NCBI GenBank assembly: GCA_037957365.1
Contig: JARHVA010006306.1
Location: 487,001-551,000 of the forward strand
Direction: 5' to 3'
Length of the DNA stretch: 64,000 nucleotides
Origin: Torreya grandis
Lineage: Eukaryota; Streptophyta; Pinopsida; Cupressales; Taxaceae
Shown here: piece by piece, positions 36,785-50,000 of the stretch
How positions within the stretch are numbered: position 1 is the first letter of the stretch
Layout of the letters: the number at the start of each line of letters is the position of its first letter
The notes under the pieces: generated by a model
Told to the model about the DNA's origin: nothing
The model's input: only the letters and a program-made list of their open reading frames with translations
The model's database searches: none
Program-made: the position numbers and the translations under genes

Positions 36785-38031
36785 TCATTCTAAGAGTTTT
36801 AAGACCTATGCTAGTGACTCTAGAATTTTGGTAAAGATTAGGTATTGAGGAGTGGATAAAACCAATCTAAGATATGGCTCAAAAGTTTCATTGATTATGG
36901 CCTTTTGATCAATCTTATTCTCAATGGCCCTTACCTTATATGGAGGCTCATTTAAACTCTTAATAGTTGATTTGGATCCATTGGTATACTTGAGTTTTCC
37001 CACTAATAGGATAATGACCTTTATTTATTTGAATGTGTGGCAAAACTATGTATATGTAAGAAGCTTCTTGAATAATATATCTTCATGTAATATTGGTAAG
37101 AGACTTTGTTTAAATAAGTCCTAAAGCTATTTGTCTACTATGGGGCTAGTTAATTTAGCTAATATAGTCTTTTATCATAATAAATAATCTATGATAAGTC
37201 AATTTGACTTTTGTTTCAACCGTGTCACTTTTGAATATGATATCTTGTCACTGATGTTGAGAGATAAGTGTGTTAATAACATGTTGGCTAAAGTATTGAA
37301 TGTTATGATAGATTGATTTGTTAAATCATAAAACCATTTTAGGTCATAATCCTCTAAACTATATGGAAATAACTTTCTAAGACACTAATCATTGGACACG
37401 TAGTCTAAGCATGATGCTAAAAAGATCTGAGATGATGATCTACATCACCCTTTCCATAATATTATTTAATCTTGGGTACCATGAAATTGGATAAAGGTAT
37501 ATGTAAGAGAATATTAAAATCCAAGGCATGTGATGGCCTAGTGGCTCCCTTCTCAAGATGTACCACTGTAAACTATAGAGTATGAATCTCCCACATAAGG
37601 GATTATATATATGGAGTGGAGGAACTATACATAAGAGGTGTAGCTATCATTTTAGGTTTTTGAATTACAATCTTAGGTTGTGCTAGCTAAGTTAGTTGAG
37701 TTGGCCCCACTATATGTGTAACAACATTATTAACTAGGGGAAATGAAGATTGGCCATTTTTTGTTTTTTTCTTGATTTCCAATATGGCTTGTAGTATTTT
37801 TACATGATCAAGGAGTTTTTCCTTAATTTTATCTCTTTAGTGTTATAATATCTCATCTTTGCGGATAATTATGTGATCATTATTAAGTAGAGGGAAATTT
37901 TCCCTATTTAAAATGTATATATAATCTTATTCTTGATTGTATTGTTCATCTTTAGATGCACTATCATTTATATCTACATATTTTGAGTGTGAATGATGCA
38001 TAGCTAGAGTTATTATAGGTCCCTTATCCAT
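36785..38031 (-). pseudogene. gag: Gypsy gag remnant in D2
   Basis: Minus-strand counterpart of the D1 gag, beginning MDKGP at 38031 and including KSTIKSLNEPPYKVRAIENK and the FEPYLRLVLSTPQYLIF tail (36806-36960). The core YDG motif region near 37450-37500 is more damaged than in D1, with a deletion between the ATTGGATAAAGGTATATG block and the flanking text. It is not functional. Confidence 0.55.
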
Positions 38032-38875
38032 GTTATAGGCTTGGATAGTAGGAATCTGAATATGCTCTATATGATTACCACCTAATCTATCTCTTCTTTG
38101 TAGGAAGAAAGATATATTTTTTAGATGGAATATAGTAATCAAATTAGAATAGAGATCCTAAAAAATAATATATGAAATATAAAAAATTTAAAGTAACTAA
38201 TGAAAATAGGAAAAGAAATGATAAAATCCCTAAGAACATCTAGGGTTAGGGTTTTGTTGAATTAGGGTTGCTTTAAAAAATTCAAATTATATTTAAATAA
38301 ATAAAATCCTAATGTGACATTGATTAAATGAACTAGGTTATTTACAAAAATTAGAAAAAATAGGGATTTTTAACCCTAATTTAGTGCACAAAAATTAAGA
38401 GAAGGTAAACACTAGGGTTTTAGGCAATATTCGTAGTTAGTCAAGTTCATGAAATGTTTTAACCTTTCATATTTTTACTTATTTAAATACAAAGTTTCAT
38501 TAAAGGGATGAAAATTTTAAATTAGTGAAATAATATACAATAAATAACCATTGATTTGTTACAGAATTTGACTTTCTAAAAATGGTAATAAATATGTGAA
38601 AATAGAGACTTACCTAGAAAACAATTTTCAAGGAAGATATAGGTGTTAAAACATGGGTTAAAAATAGGTTTGAGTGTCATCAATAAGATCCATGAGTTAT
38701 ATCCTCTCTTGGATAGTATCACTCCACTTGGATAGTAACACCATGTGGCTCTAGTGTCTTGAAAATGGTGCTAGTGTTCTCTTTGTAGGACTGTTCCTAA
38801 ATTTTGGGTGCACTTGTGTCTATGTTTCTAGGTTCTATTATTTCACACATGAAATATAAAACCATGTATTATGAT

Positions 38876-41800
38876 TGTTATTTATATTTCTATCTCAAAA
38901 ATATCATAACATATGATACCCTAAGGGATGACCCCTTTATTTTTTAGAAATTCCTTTGAAACCACCAAAACCCCATTTTTTCCCTTTGCATTATGAAATC
39001 TAAAACTCTGGATGAAATTTTAAATTTATAAATTGATTCATGTGTTCTAAATCCTAAAAATTAACTAACCTTCCAAATTGACAAACTTTAGAACTCAACA
39101 TGCATTTTACAATTTTTAAAAGTGGAAACTGCATGTTGAGCTTTGGATCCCATGATCCTTATAATTGGTAGAATCTAAAACATGGCATGCATTTTACAAT
39201 TTACAAAATTACAAAATGCATGTTGATCTATAGATCCCATTAAGTCAAAATACCCCATTCTTATGGGATAAAAAACTTAAGTGCAATTTTCAAGTTGCAA
39301 ATTGCATCTCAAGTTCTGCCTTCCACCAAGTATCCAAGTTATAGGATCTAGAACTCTATGAGTAATTTTCAACTTTGTAAACTTGTAAATTTCTCAGTGA
39401 GTTGCACCTAATGTGTATTAAAAACACTCAACCTAGGATACATGGGACCCACTCCAATCATCTTCTATTTCTACCACCAACCATTATTAGAGAGAATTAA
39501 TTATATGGGTTTTCTATTTAAACCAAGTGATTTGGGGATTTTTTAATTCATTGTTTAATTTAATAAGTGTGTTTTTAAGATCTGACATCCTTTTTCATAT
39601 ATCCAAACCTTGATTCATGTGCCAATAAAGTACTTTCAAGTCTAATCCATGACTAAAAACTAATTTTCACATCATTTATCTTCTACACATAATACTCCCC
39701 TTGTGTTTCTCTCACTTTTTCCTACAAGTTGAGGATTTTTTAAAAAATTATTTCCATTTCCTATGAAAAGTTTTCATGTTATTTTTTAGGGTTACCATTT
39801 CTTGTTTGTGGCATCATTTTAGGGTTTATATATTGTTTAGACATTGGTAAAAATCATTATTTATGTAGTCATTTTTTCCTAAATTATAGTAAAAAATTTA
39901 TGGTTTTTTTAGTGTTTCATTTTTCAAGAGTTTCATCATGAATGCCTTAGATTTCCCTCAAATAATTCATCATAAAAAATTTTACCTCATAATTTCATAG
40001 TCAAAATCTATGGTTTCATCAAACTAGGTTAATATTACCAAGTATATTCCACCTTCAAATCAATGAAGATTCCCCCAAAAATCTTTTGATGACCCTATGG
40101 ATAGTAGACCTTATTCAAACACTTCCTATCCACATGGGAATCCACATTATTTTAGACACCTTCCCCTTCCACCATAAATCAAAATTGATCCAAACACTTC
40201 CTAGTTCCATGGATTTGTCACCTATTTCAAGCACCTTATAGTTCCATTAGAACTTTTATTTGCATATAACACCTCCCATCTCCACTAGAGATTACATTTT
40301 CTTAGAGCACTTAAAAATCTCACCAAATATCATATTTTGTTTCTCACAATCATTAACTCAAAATTCCAAGTATCCAAAGGAAATGACGTTCAAATCCAAA
40401 GGCCCTAGAGTGACTCTCAATTTAGATTCCAATATAATAGAGATAACAAATACTAATTTAAGTCACATTGACCTAGGAGACTTTTGGACCAAAGTAGGTG
40501 TAGAGTTAAAGAATGATTAGATATAGATTATTTATGACTCTAGCTTACCATAAGCTATAACCTTTCCATTATCTATCCAAAGTATTAATTTGTTGCTCAC
40601 ACTAGCCTAACACTATGATATTGATAGAAGAGAAGTCTTAAATGAATGAGGGGAAAGGATTTTGAATATAGACCCTAACTTCATTGACTCAGTATTTGTA
40701 ATCCTAGAATATGAGAGTTATCTTGATATAAATCCATAGACATCCACATAATTCTTTAAGGAAAAAAGAGATGGGTGTCATAATACAATCAATACATAAT
40801 GCCTTAATTACCCAAAGGCTTCCTCCACCAAACTACCAAATACCTTATATAGGACTAATTTCATTGATGAGGTGGGATATATTATCATATTGTAAATATA
40901 ATCAATGGGATTCTTGATGCCAAGAGCTTCCAAGAATGGATGAACCAACGCATCTAGGTCATCTAAAAAAACATCTAATACATTCATTGGGCTTAGCATA
41001 TAAGTGATTCCCTCCAAAAAATAGTTTTTGGAGGTGAAAACAATTGTCAACTCTTATAGTACTTATTACATTATATATATTTTAGCCAAAGGGAGATCAT
41101 TTGAAGGCCTTAACATAGTTCTTGAAGAAATTCATGGAGTATAAAACTACTCCCTTAACCTCACATTGGAGGCCAATAGACACCATTTATGAATATTAAA
41201 TGATGTTTTAATCTACTACATCATTATCTTGTTTTATAAATAACTAGGGAAAACAAGGTTTACATGAGTAGTAGTTAAAGAGATTATAAAATGGGGATCA
41301 TACTTCATTTAGTTCCCCACCTATTCTTATATCATATTAGTCAAATTTAGTGGCTATCCATATACACTTCCCACATATGTTAGTGACAAATGAGCACTGA
41401 TGGAGTTGTTCAGGAAACTTATAAGGACCCATAAGCTCCTTTCCAATAGGCACAAGGTAGGAATTCATTTCCCATTTTCTATTGGTAGATACACATGTCC
41501 TTCTATCCTCAAGGCCAAATGTGCCAAAGCTAAAATGTGCCAAATGACTCTAAGTACTTTTGAGTCTAGGCATTTTTTCAAAGTATATGGAAATATCAAT
41601 AGCACCTTAGAAGTTTTATCATATTCTCATGTTCCATATTATGAATATTATTGGGAGGAATTTGAGGATGAAAAAAGGGTCAAAATGAGGGATCATTCTA
41701 GGATGACCTCAGAAAAAATCAAGGATTATGAATTGTCACCAGCCATAGATGAGTTGGTGGATGATGACCCCATATTAGACCTAATTTTTTATATACAAAT

Positions 41801-44800
41801 CATCACACAACCCCTTTCACCAATAAGGTAGTCAGCTTTATAATCCTTTTCTCTATTTGATATAACAATAGGTGTGATTATTAGAACAATCAATTGGATG
41901 ACGCACAATGGATTTTAAGTGATAAGGTAAATAATTAGAATTATAGAGAAGACTTTAAAGCTTAAATAATAAGGGATTTATGCAATAGTAGAGGGTCTAA
42001 GTGGAATAATAGGTGAACCATTAGAAGAGCCAGAGAAGAAGAATAATAAGACTAAGGCTAAAAAGGGGCAATCAAGCAAAGATGGGAAAGCTACATAATA
42101 ACCAATTAACATCTCATCAAAAGACACAATAGAAATAGAATCTTCTACAACTTTAATTCCCATATACATAGTACTTACAACCCCTATTTATATCATTCAA
42201 ACTCCTCTTATCTAAATTGTTCTAAAGGTTCTAACACCTCCACCAACCATCTCCACTCCTCCAACATCTCAGGTTTCCACTCCACCTCCTATTTCCATTC
42301 CCCCTAGAGCTATAATTTCCACTCCACCTATCATTTCTACCACTTTACCTACCACAATAATCCAAGTGCAACCAATACAATCAATTTAAGTGGACACTTA
42401 GTTTTTCCCATTAGTGGATTCTTTAGTTTTCATTCCACTATCCCTTCCTCTAATACAACCATCCCTTTTCTTTCCATTCTAGTCATAATTCCTTACATTT
42501 CATCTCCATTAATTTACAACACCACTTAGTAGTAAAAAACCATAGACTCATTCATCTTAACTTTAGTCCCTCAGGCCATCCCAACTCCTAAGATAAGTAC
42601 TATCACATTTTCATCCCCACTCACTTTCCTTACATAACCAACCCTGAGTGGCCTCACACATTTGATTCATTCATTCAATTCTTTTGCTTCCACCCTCCCA
42701 CCTATTCCAAAATTTAGAATCCCTAGGTCTATTCCATCTTCCACACCCCCATAGACATAGTTGTTTTTATTGCCTCTACCTCTTCCACATCCAATATTCC
42801 TACAACACCTTTAGTTGAGATTATAGAAACATAGGTTATTGATACAAATATAGATTTATAAATAAATGATGGAGATGAAATTTCATATGCACATCTCGAG
42901 AAACCAATAAAAACATCTACCCAGGTGTTTACAATTATCATAGTGTTTACTAGTGCAATAACATCAACTATTGATTCTTTGGTGATAGTGTTTAAGTAGC
43001 CAAATGCTACCCTTAGCTGGCTAGCACAATATGTGGGTAAGAAGAGAAAATAAATGATTTCCCCTAGCACATTAGACTTTGGTGTATCACAGGTCAAGAA
43101 AAAGTCTAAATCTACTCCTCAAACCTTCTCCAAAATTCTCAATGATGATAATGGAGAGAGATTTATTGAGATTTTAGTACCCCTAATAGATAAATCAAAT
43201 GAAAATCTTTTGGTGGGATATTATCATATTTTAAGGATCCACCTTAGATGACCAACAAGAGAGGGGATAAAACATGATGTTCAATCTAGCATCAACTCCC
43301 TCTTTTAAATGATTGATCATGATAAGGCCACCAAGGATGAATTTTAGAGTAAATTAAATTAACTTATAGTTGCATTGAATTAGTTCTTAGAGCCTAGTGG
43401 ACCATTAGAACAACCACAATTCATATAGCTAGTCAATCAAATTATGGATCAAGATACAATTGATTGGGTTTGAGAGATTTCTAATAGAGGAAGGGATACC
43501 AAATAATGGTCAAAGGATATTATTTTTAAGGGAAATAAGTTTATTATTATAATGATGGACCAATATGAAATAATTAGGGAGAGAAAGAATATCCTAAGAG
43601 AACAAGTAAATAAATATGAAGAAAAATTTAAACATTGAATTTGTATTATCTCAAATTTAAAGTTGTGGGTTCAATTGATATAGTTACTATTTTTACCAAG
43701 AAGATAATGAAGAATGATGTTAAACATGAGGAATTACATAGAGTAGATCATTTTTAGATAAAGATTCACACACACAATCTGTTCTCAAAACAAGGTGGCA
43801 AATGATAAGGTTATTGACCTGTCATATGATATTAAATGAATGAATGAGTATGATGTCATGCCTACCATTAGATGAAGTAGAGAATCTATTTTAGGTAGAA
43901 AAAGTTTAGAATAAGTTTAAGGAAGTGGTTGAAAAAGAATCTCCAAAGACTAGAGTCTTCACCCCAAGTTCTATCCATAAATTTATCAGGTACGAGAATG
44001 CACTTGATAAGATGGGAGCAAAAATTCAAGGAATAAATTTTTTTAATAAGGAATTATTTTATGCTCAATCAGATTATGTAGACTCTCACTTCTATTCCTT
44101 TAGACCAGATGAATAATGAATACAAGGAGTTTTTAGGGCCTTTGATACATATGTTGAAAATATATAAGATGAACAAGGGAAACATGTATTTTAAACTTTA
44201 TATTTCTTGACAAATTAAAATTTGTAAAAAACACAATTAAAAATTATGCTTTCTATCTTGACAAATTTATAAATTGCTAAAAAGTGTAAAAGCCTGAATT
44301 GTAAATTAGAAGTTCCAATTTGACAAAGTGAAATGACTTAAAAAGTTGTGAAAGTCTAACTTGTGTTTTGCAAGTTAGGGTTATGCATAAAAGTGACTTG
44401 AGTTATTTTAAATTTATATTTTATTTAGAAAGTCAAGTTTTATCTTGGGTGCCACCCATTTTGTATGAGAAACTAATTTTAGTTGCATGAAGATCTTCTA
44501 GTTCCATCCACACCATAACTTGTATAGGATCATGCCCAGCTCTTGCATGTTATTTTACAAACTATTATACAAGTCAAATATCCAAAAAATATAAGACCTC
44601 ACCTTTTTTTGCATGAATATTTTATATTTGCATGGTTTCTCCTATTGGGCATTCCAGTTTTGACAACTACATCTCATATATGAGATATTTTATATAAATA
44701 TGGGTAGACCTCATGGCCCAATCTATCTTTTTATTGTTAGTGATATATTTCTAAATTTTTAATGTATTTCCTATAAGTTGTAACCTTTAGAGTGAAAACA

Positions 44801-45360
44801 AATCAAAAATTTTCCTTTCTTGTCTAAGAAATATCTATGTATATAAGTTATTTGAGTATTTGTGGAAGTTTTATTTCTTATTTTACTCACAAGAAAATTC
44901 CTTTGTGGTATTCCTACCCTTTTAAAAATAATTTTTGAGAAAAATAAAATATCCTTTCCTTTTTATAAAAATAACTAAATATTGCCTTTGATTTCCCATT
45001 TGTAAGATTTTGTGCTAGAAACAATTTCAATATAATTTTAGGTTCTATTGTTTTTATCAAGAAATCATTAAAATAAAATAGAAATATTTGGTGCAATCAC
45101 CATTTTTAGTTTCTAAAAAATTCATTCTTCAAAACCTTTTTCAAGTTAAAACCCTAGCTTAGGATCAAAATCAATAAAAAATAAAATCTCTATAAAGCTG
45201 GTATTTTATTAGTTATATAAGATTTAGTGAAAGGAAGCTGGCCTTCTCTAGAGATTAACCTAAATTTTCCAAGGTCCCATGAATTTGTAGTCTTTTCTAG
45301 TGTATCATTAGGTAATTTTACAACAAGCTATAGAATCAAGACAAGTGCAAACCTATGTCA
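38876..45360 (+). repeat. 5' LTR of giant element (~6.5 kb)
   Basis: Begins TGTTATTTATATTTC, against TGTTGATATTTTTATC at 51709, and ends around ACCTATGTCA just before the PBS. Homology with the 3' LTR is continuous: the ATTGATTCATG block (39038 and 51860), the CATATAACACCT block (40262 and 53093), the GTGGGTAAGAAGAGAAAATAAAT block (43033 and 55882), and CTTCTCTAGAGATTAA near the end (45244, matched at 60690). It contains a ~1,250-codon broken frame. Confidence 0.8.
40260..44116 (+). pseudogene. Long broken ORF inside the 5' LTR, unknown function
   Basis: From an ATG at 40260 (or 40383, start MTFKSKGPRV) a frame of roughly 1,250 codons runs to a stop at 44114-44116, broken by TAG/TAA codons and a few frameshifts. 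Seen order: N-terminal globular part; a longest open piece 41400-41831 with LLSNRHKVGIHFPFSIGRYT, HVPYYEYYWEEFEDEKRVKM and KMRDHSRMTSEKIKDY; a Lys-rich patch (KKNNKTKAKKGQSSK, about 42030); a Pro/Thr/Ser-rich linker about 42220-42360 (STPPTSQVSTPPPISIPP); a coiled-coil piece (QYEIIRERKNILREQVNK, about 43560-43615); and a C-terminal part ending FRPDE. The 3' LTR has the same frame. I do not recognise the family and see no zinc finger, protease or polymerase motif. It could be a gag-like or accessory protein, or a captured host gene. Confidence 0.55.
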
Positions 45361-45369
45361 TTAATTATC

Positions 45370-45387
45370 TAGCACACCTGGTGGGAC
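45370..45387 (+). other. Primer-binding site of giant element (degraded)
   Basis: TAGCACACCTGGTGGGAC lies about 10 bp after the LTR end. It differs only by C-to-T or G-to-A changes from TGGCACGCCCGGTGGGAC, a PBS-type string seen in plant gypsy elements (from memory). The tRNA was not identified. Confidence 0.5.
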
Positions 45388-45676
45388 TTAGAAATTACAA
45401 AGAGATTGGTGCTATTCTCAATGAGTGTTGTACAATATTTGTGTAGATATTAAAATCCCCTGATGACTCTACTATCTTACAAATTCAAAATATCAAGGTT
45501 TACATATTCCAAGAAAACAAATGAGATCATCTACTAAAGGTAAGAGGGTTGATATTTTATAATTATATTTTCCATGTAAAAAGAGATAAAAAGTAGTTAA
45601 CCCTTAGTCAAAAGTATATATTATAGTTATATTTTCATCTTCTTAAGTAACACCTATTAGTTTTATACCTCCCATG

Positions 45677-46740
45677 ATGTCTAAAAATTATTTTTCCTTC
45701 AATGGAAGTATCGCATTCTAATTAGCCTAATATGATGATGTACCTACTTTAGCCTTGAAAATCTCATAATACTATATTTATGAAACTCCTACCACTCCTA
45801 TGGGGAACATAAAAGATATTGCCAATTTGTGTTTAGTCTGTCATGTGGTAGAAGACAATGTTGCAGTTATAATCATAATTTCCTCTTTCAAAGATAAAGC
45901 CTTGCAATGGTATAAAGGTATCACTCCCAATTTAATCCATGTTTTGGATAATTTAGGAAATACACTATGTACCCAATTTGAAGACAAGAGTGACCATCTT
46001 TTCCTAGTTGAATAGTTAACTACTATTTAATGAGTTCCTCATGAGCATATGACTAACTTCAATTTATGATTCTAGAAAACATGGAATAGAATTCTAGCCC
46101 GAGTTAAACCCACTACAAATAATGCTTTCTTGTATTACTTAAGATCTCTAAATAGTGATATAGATATAATGACTTAGTCAATGGGTGACACCTCACTTCA
46201 TACTTCCTATGGAATTTAAATAAGGTCAGAAAATTGCTTAATCCAAACTAGGAAAATTTCCCCAAGGCCACCAATGCCTTTATTTCCAAAAATAGTTCCT
46301 ATTCCACCACCTAAAATTACTCCAATTCTCACCATGAGGAAAGTACCAGATTTAAATATTGTACTTATGGATGATCTATATGAGGTCAAGTTATTACTCA
46401 AAAGTTTTGTTAATTAGTTAGTAACAATGAAGAGGCAGCAATCCCATAACTATAATCCATTCTAGTAGGCTAATCCTACATACCAAAGAAATAAGCAGCC
46501 ATATCAAGGAAATATGAAGGCATATCAGGGTAATTCATAGACACAAGGTAAAAATATGTAATCAAGACCTCCAAACATCAATGCTTTACCTATATCGAAT
46601 ACTTATAAAGATATTGTACTTATTCAAAATAGTTTGGCTCATGACTACAAGTGGTTTTATCCTTATAATCAGCCACATAATCATAATACCTATCATAATG
46701 GTGTTATTAATCAAGCCTTGATTTTAAAAAGAATATAAAG
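45677..46740 (+). pseudogene. gag: gag remnant of giant element
   Basis: Starting at the ATG at 45677 (MSKNYFSFNGS), one frame with TAG/TAA stops shows the plant gypsy gag order: YETPTTPMGNIKD, an open 71-codon piece with FKDKALQWYKGITPN and TLCTQFEDKSDHLFLVE (45800-46015), VPHEHMTNFNL and KTWNRILARVKP, NAFLYYLRSLNSDIDIM, ENCLIQ, PRPPMPLFPKI, and a Gln/Asn-rich tail (NPTYQRNKQPYQGNMKAYQG). This is the particle-forming capsid protein. The first stop (46013-46015, VEx then LTTI) stands where Gln is expected. No CCHC zinc knuckle was seen. It is in the same frame as, and continuous with, the protease region downstream. Confidence 0.8.
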
Positions 46741-47039
46741 TATGCAAGGATAAGAATAAAAATATGCTTCCCAATAAATAGATACACAAGAACATGCTCA
46801 AGGTGAAACAACTCTTCTAAATTGGCAAGAGGATGACTTTGGTAGTATAAGTCAAGAGGAAGCAAATTTCAATGGTGAAGGTCTATTACCATCTAATACA
46901 TGATCAAATAAAATATCAATAAAAAGTGAGTATACCCCTAAGGTGGAACAAGCCTCAACTTCCAAAGTTATACCAGAGCCCACAAAGAGAAACAAAGTGT
47001 AAAGGCCACCCTTTCTACCTATAGGCCATTCTAAAGCAA

Positions 47040-47810
47040 AAGTACATACTTTAAATCTTTTGAAAGAAGACATCAATCCAATAAAGGCACAGGTAAATGT
47101 TGGTAATATCCCTTTTAGAATAGTTGAGAAATTAAGAAGACTAATTTAAATGTCACTATGTGGAAAGCACTATCTATACTAGTATAAAGGGATTTATTGT
47201 AAGAGGATTTGAATAATTTCTAGATATATGACAAGGTTCCATCCAAGGGACCCATAATTATAACTAATTTTTTTCAACCATAAACTAACACTAAAATTAT
47301 AAAAAATGATAATCTTCCCCCTTTATATCTTTCACTTATAGTAGGGAAGTATCTGGTTCATAATCACATGGTATATTTAGGGGCTAGCAATTCATTGATG
47401 CCAAAGAAAATAACTGATGCCTTGGAAATAAAATATACACCCATCAATAAAGGAGTAGTGAAATTATATGGAATTATTATTCAAATAGTAGGAACAATAA
47501 AGGGACTAGACCTCACTATTCATGATTATCTAAGCCTATCAATTTCTCAAGACATTTCAGCCATAGATCTTCCCCCTACTTTTCTATTTATCTTTCAAGA
47601 CATTTCACTACAAATATGGGAGGATATATATCTATAGATTGGTCTCACATGTCACTCAGAATAAGATATGGAACTAGAGTGACAATAAAAGCTGAGTCAA
47701 TTGTAAAAGATCATATAGAGCTATATAGTCCTATCCTTATAGAAATGAATTATACATTGCAAGATCAAGAGGAAGAGACAGATCATGAAGTTAAAAAACC
47801 TATATAAGAG
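47040..47810 (+). pseudogene. Retroviral-type aspartic protease remnant
   Basis: The protease cleaves the Gag-Pol polyprotein. A LNLLKEDINPIKAQVNVG lead-in is followed by an open piece 47368-47637 with MVYLGASNSLMPKKITDALE. The LGASN/MP signature marks the active-site loop of Tat/Athila-type proteases, where the residue before LGAS is normally Asp; here it is Tyr (TAT), a one-base change. DLTIHDYLSLSISQDISAID and DLPPTFLFIFQDISL follow. A frameshift at about 47610 joins it to 47616-47807 (GGYISIDWSHMSLR, then VTIKAE and KDHIELYSP), the usual linker. Not functional. Confidence 0.75.
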
Positions 47811-47929
47811 ATTATAGACACTCATTTAGATGAATGGGGATCAACCCTTTAATTTTATCCTTATGATTATGTATAGGAAATAAGGTTATGTACATATTAC
47901 ATTCATGAGAATTATGCAATTATCCTAAA

Positions 47930-48345
47930 CTTAGTCAAACCAACTAAAGATCTTCAAGTCATGTGGTAATTTTTTTTATGGTTCTAGATGTAAAAATAGT
48001 GTAGGAGCAAGGATTGTATTGATCTCTTCATATAAGGAGAGCTATTTTTATTCTTTCAAACTTTAATTCAGCTATACAAATACTATACCTAAATATGAAG
48101 CTTTGATTCAAGGCCTACACTTGGCCAAGGAAAGAGGAATCAAGTTCTTAAAAATATTTTTTGAAAGTGAGCTTATTGTTCATAAAGTAAGATCTAAAAT
48201 TATGTCGAAGAATAATTTATTAAGATCTTACAAACATAGGGTTTGGGACCTATTAGAATATTTCACTACTCTAAACATTCAAGCAGTACCAAGGGTAAAA
48301 AATAAATATGTTGAATGAATGGCCTTGGTAGGATCCCAATATAAC
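47930..48345 (+). pseudogene. RNase H-like domain between protease and RT
   Basis: The open piece 48103-48318 reads IQGLHLAKERGIKFLKIFFE, SELIVHKVRSK, NLLRSYKHRVWDLLEYFTTL and NIQAVPRVKNKYVE. It matches the reverse-transcriptase-associated RNase H-like fold of plant Tat-type elements: the ALxxGLxLAxxxGI helix, the SDLIV strand (Asp here is Glu) and the final VPR.xN..AD motif (AD degraded to VE). It removes RNA from the RNA-DNA hybrid. Its place upstream of reverse transcriptase, in addition to the RNase H after it, is known for some plant gypsy lineages (from memory of Tat polyproteins). The frame before 48103 is broken. Confidence 0.65.
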
Positions 48346-48750
48346 CTAAAAGTATAAATAAAGTGGAAAAATAGCCAGCATGTGAGGCTGATAGTAAGGC
48401 CATCTATTCCTTATAATGCAAGTAATTGGCAATTCTTCCATGGTGATTGGTATATTGTCAAACATTTTAGAGAGGAAGCTAAATTCTTAGATAGGAACTA
48501 ACCAAGACTTTAAGACAAATATGGAGATAAGATCATCCATATAAAAATAAATAAACTTGCTATGGTTCTTGTTATAGTTGAAATTATCTTCAATTCTAAT
48601 TATCATCTAAAAAGTGATAAAAATAACATCTTGGTAAATGAAGAATATTACAAGGTAGTGGTCATCTCAAAAGGAAAGTCATTAAAGATAGACAAGGTAT
48701 GCAATAATGGAAAAACAAAATTTTGTTTATTTAAGAAAAGAATTTTATGA
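48346..48750 (+). pseudogene. Linker region between RNase H-like domain and RT
   Basis: Includes KWKNSQHVRLIVRPSIPYNA, WQFFHGDWYIVKHF and an open piece 48562-48750 with low similarity to anything known. In related polyproteins a RPSIPDN-type segment lies here, so this supports a single continuous polyprotein. Broken by stops. Confidence 0.5.
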
Positions 48751-50000
48751 TAACTTTGCTTGGATTTATCATGATCTAAGAGGATTCGATCCTATCTTAT
48801 CTCAGCATACAATATAATTGGATCTAAACACCAAGCCTATTAGACAAAAGTAGAGATAGATAAATACAAAGATATAACCCCTGATAAAAAGTGACCTCTC
48901 TAAATTGATAAAGGATAATATAATTTTTTAGATCAAGCATTTATCTTGTGTTATTAATCAGGTCCCTATCAAAAAAAATGGTGAAATTAGACTATATGTA
49001 TATTTTAAAGACCTAAACAAAACATCACTAAAAGATCATTATCCTCTTCCCCCAATGGAACAAATTCTACAAATAGTATCAATATTAGAAAGATTCTTTC
49101 TTTTATATGGTTATGCTAGTTATAACCAAATCTTGGTGAAGGAATCAAACCAACTCAAGGTTGCCTTCACCACCAAATTGGGCATGTATGCATACAAAAA
49201 GATGTCATTTGGTCTAATAAATGTAGGTGAAACATTTTATAGAGCCATGAATATGGCATTCAAAGGTATGATAAATGAAATGATTTTAGTATATATGGAT
49301 GATATAATTATCTATTCAAAGCATGTTGATACACATCTAGATCACATTAGAAAGATTTTTGAAAGGGGCAAAGAATTTTAGGTTTCCCTTAATCCAAATA
49401 AGTTTGTTTTCATAGTTCATGAAGGTAAGATACTAAGACACATAGTGTCAAAGGATGGTCTTTTAATAGACCCAGAAAGAATTAGTGTTATATTTACATT
49501 AGCACTATGGAGCCATAAAAAGGTGTTGTAAATCTTTCTTGGGAATATCAACTTTGTAAGAAGATTTGTCCCAAATTTTGCCTCTATGGTAAAACCCCTT
49601 ACTGCAATGATAAATAAGGGTATCCTTTTTAGCTAGATGCATGAGGGAAAATAAAGCTTTGAGGACATAAAATAGGTTATTTCCCAAGATCCTACCCTGA
49701 TCAACCCAAACTATAAGACAAACTTCATTTTTTATTCATTCGGATGGGAGGGAAGCATATCATCCATTCTAACTCAACACAATCAAGAACAATTGGAACA
49801 ACCAATATCTTTCTTCAACCAATCCTTGAAGGATTATGAAGAAAAATATATTTTTGTGTATAAGAAGGTGTATATAATGATAAAATACCTAAATAAGTTT
49901 TGGCATATGCTCTCCAACCATAAAATGCATCTGATGGTGAGTCATCAAAGTGTCAAAGAATTCCTATTGAATTGAGAGATAAATTAAAAATGAGTAGGAT
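48751..50000 (+). pseudogene. Reverse transcriptase and RNase H remnant
   Basis: Reverse transcriptase copies the element RNA into DNA. Seen in order: AWIYHDLRGFDP, INQVPIKKNGEIRLYVYFKD, LKDHYPLPPMEQILQ, then the open 108-codon piece 49055-49381 with YASYNQILV, VAFTTKLGMYAYKKMSFGL, and the intact catalytic YMDD at 49292-49303. The first catalytic Asp of the LLDGYSGYNQ-type motif is Tyr (TAT at 49106). After a stop: VSLNPNKFVF, HIVSKDGLLIDPERI, FLGNINFVRRFVPNFASMVK. RNase H follows, with FYSFGWEGSISSILTQ, EQPISFFNQSLKDYEEKY (49793-49850) and HLMVSHQSVKEFLLN. It is broken by about ten stops and two frameshifts, so it is inactive. Confidence 0.9.

Larger units (their letters stand above)
32913..38875. 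mobile_element. Composite repeat D, copy D2, left part
   Basis: Homologous to 14223 to about 18560 over its length, with an extra amplified array at about 34600-36430. It carries the matching minus-strand gag remnant (36785-38031). It is cut at 38875 by the giant gypsy element and resumes at about 60808, where it again matches D1 (18600 onward). Confidence 0.75.
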
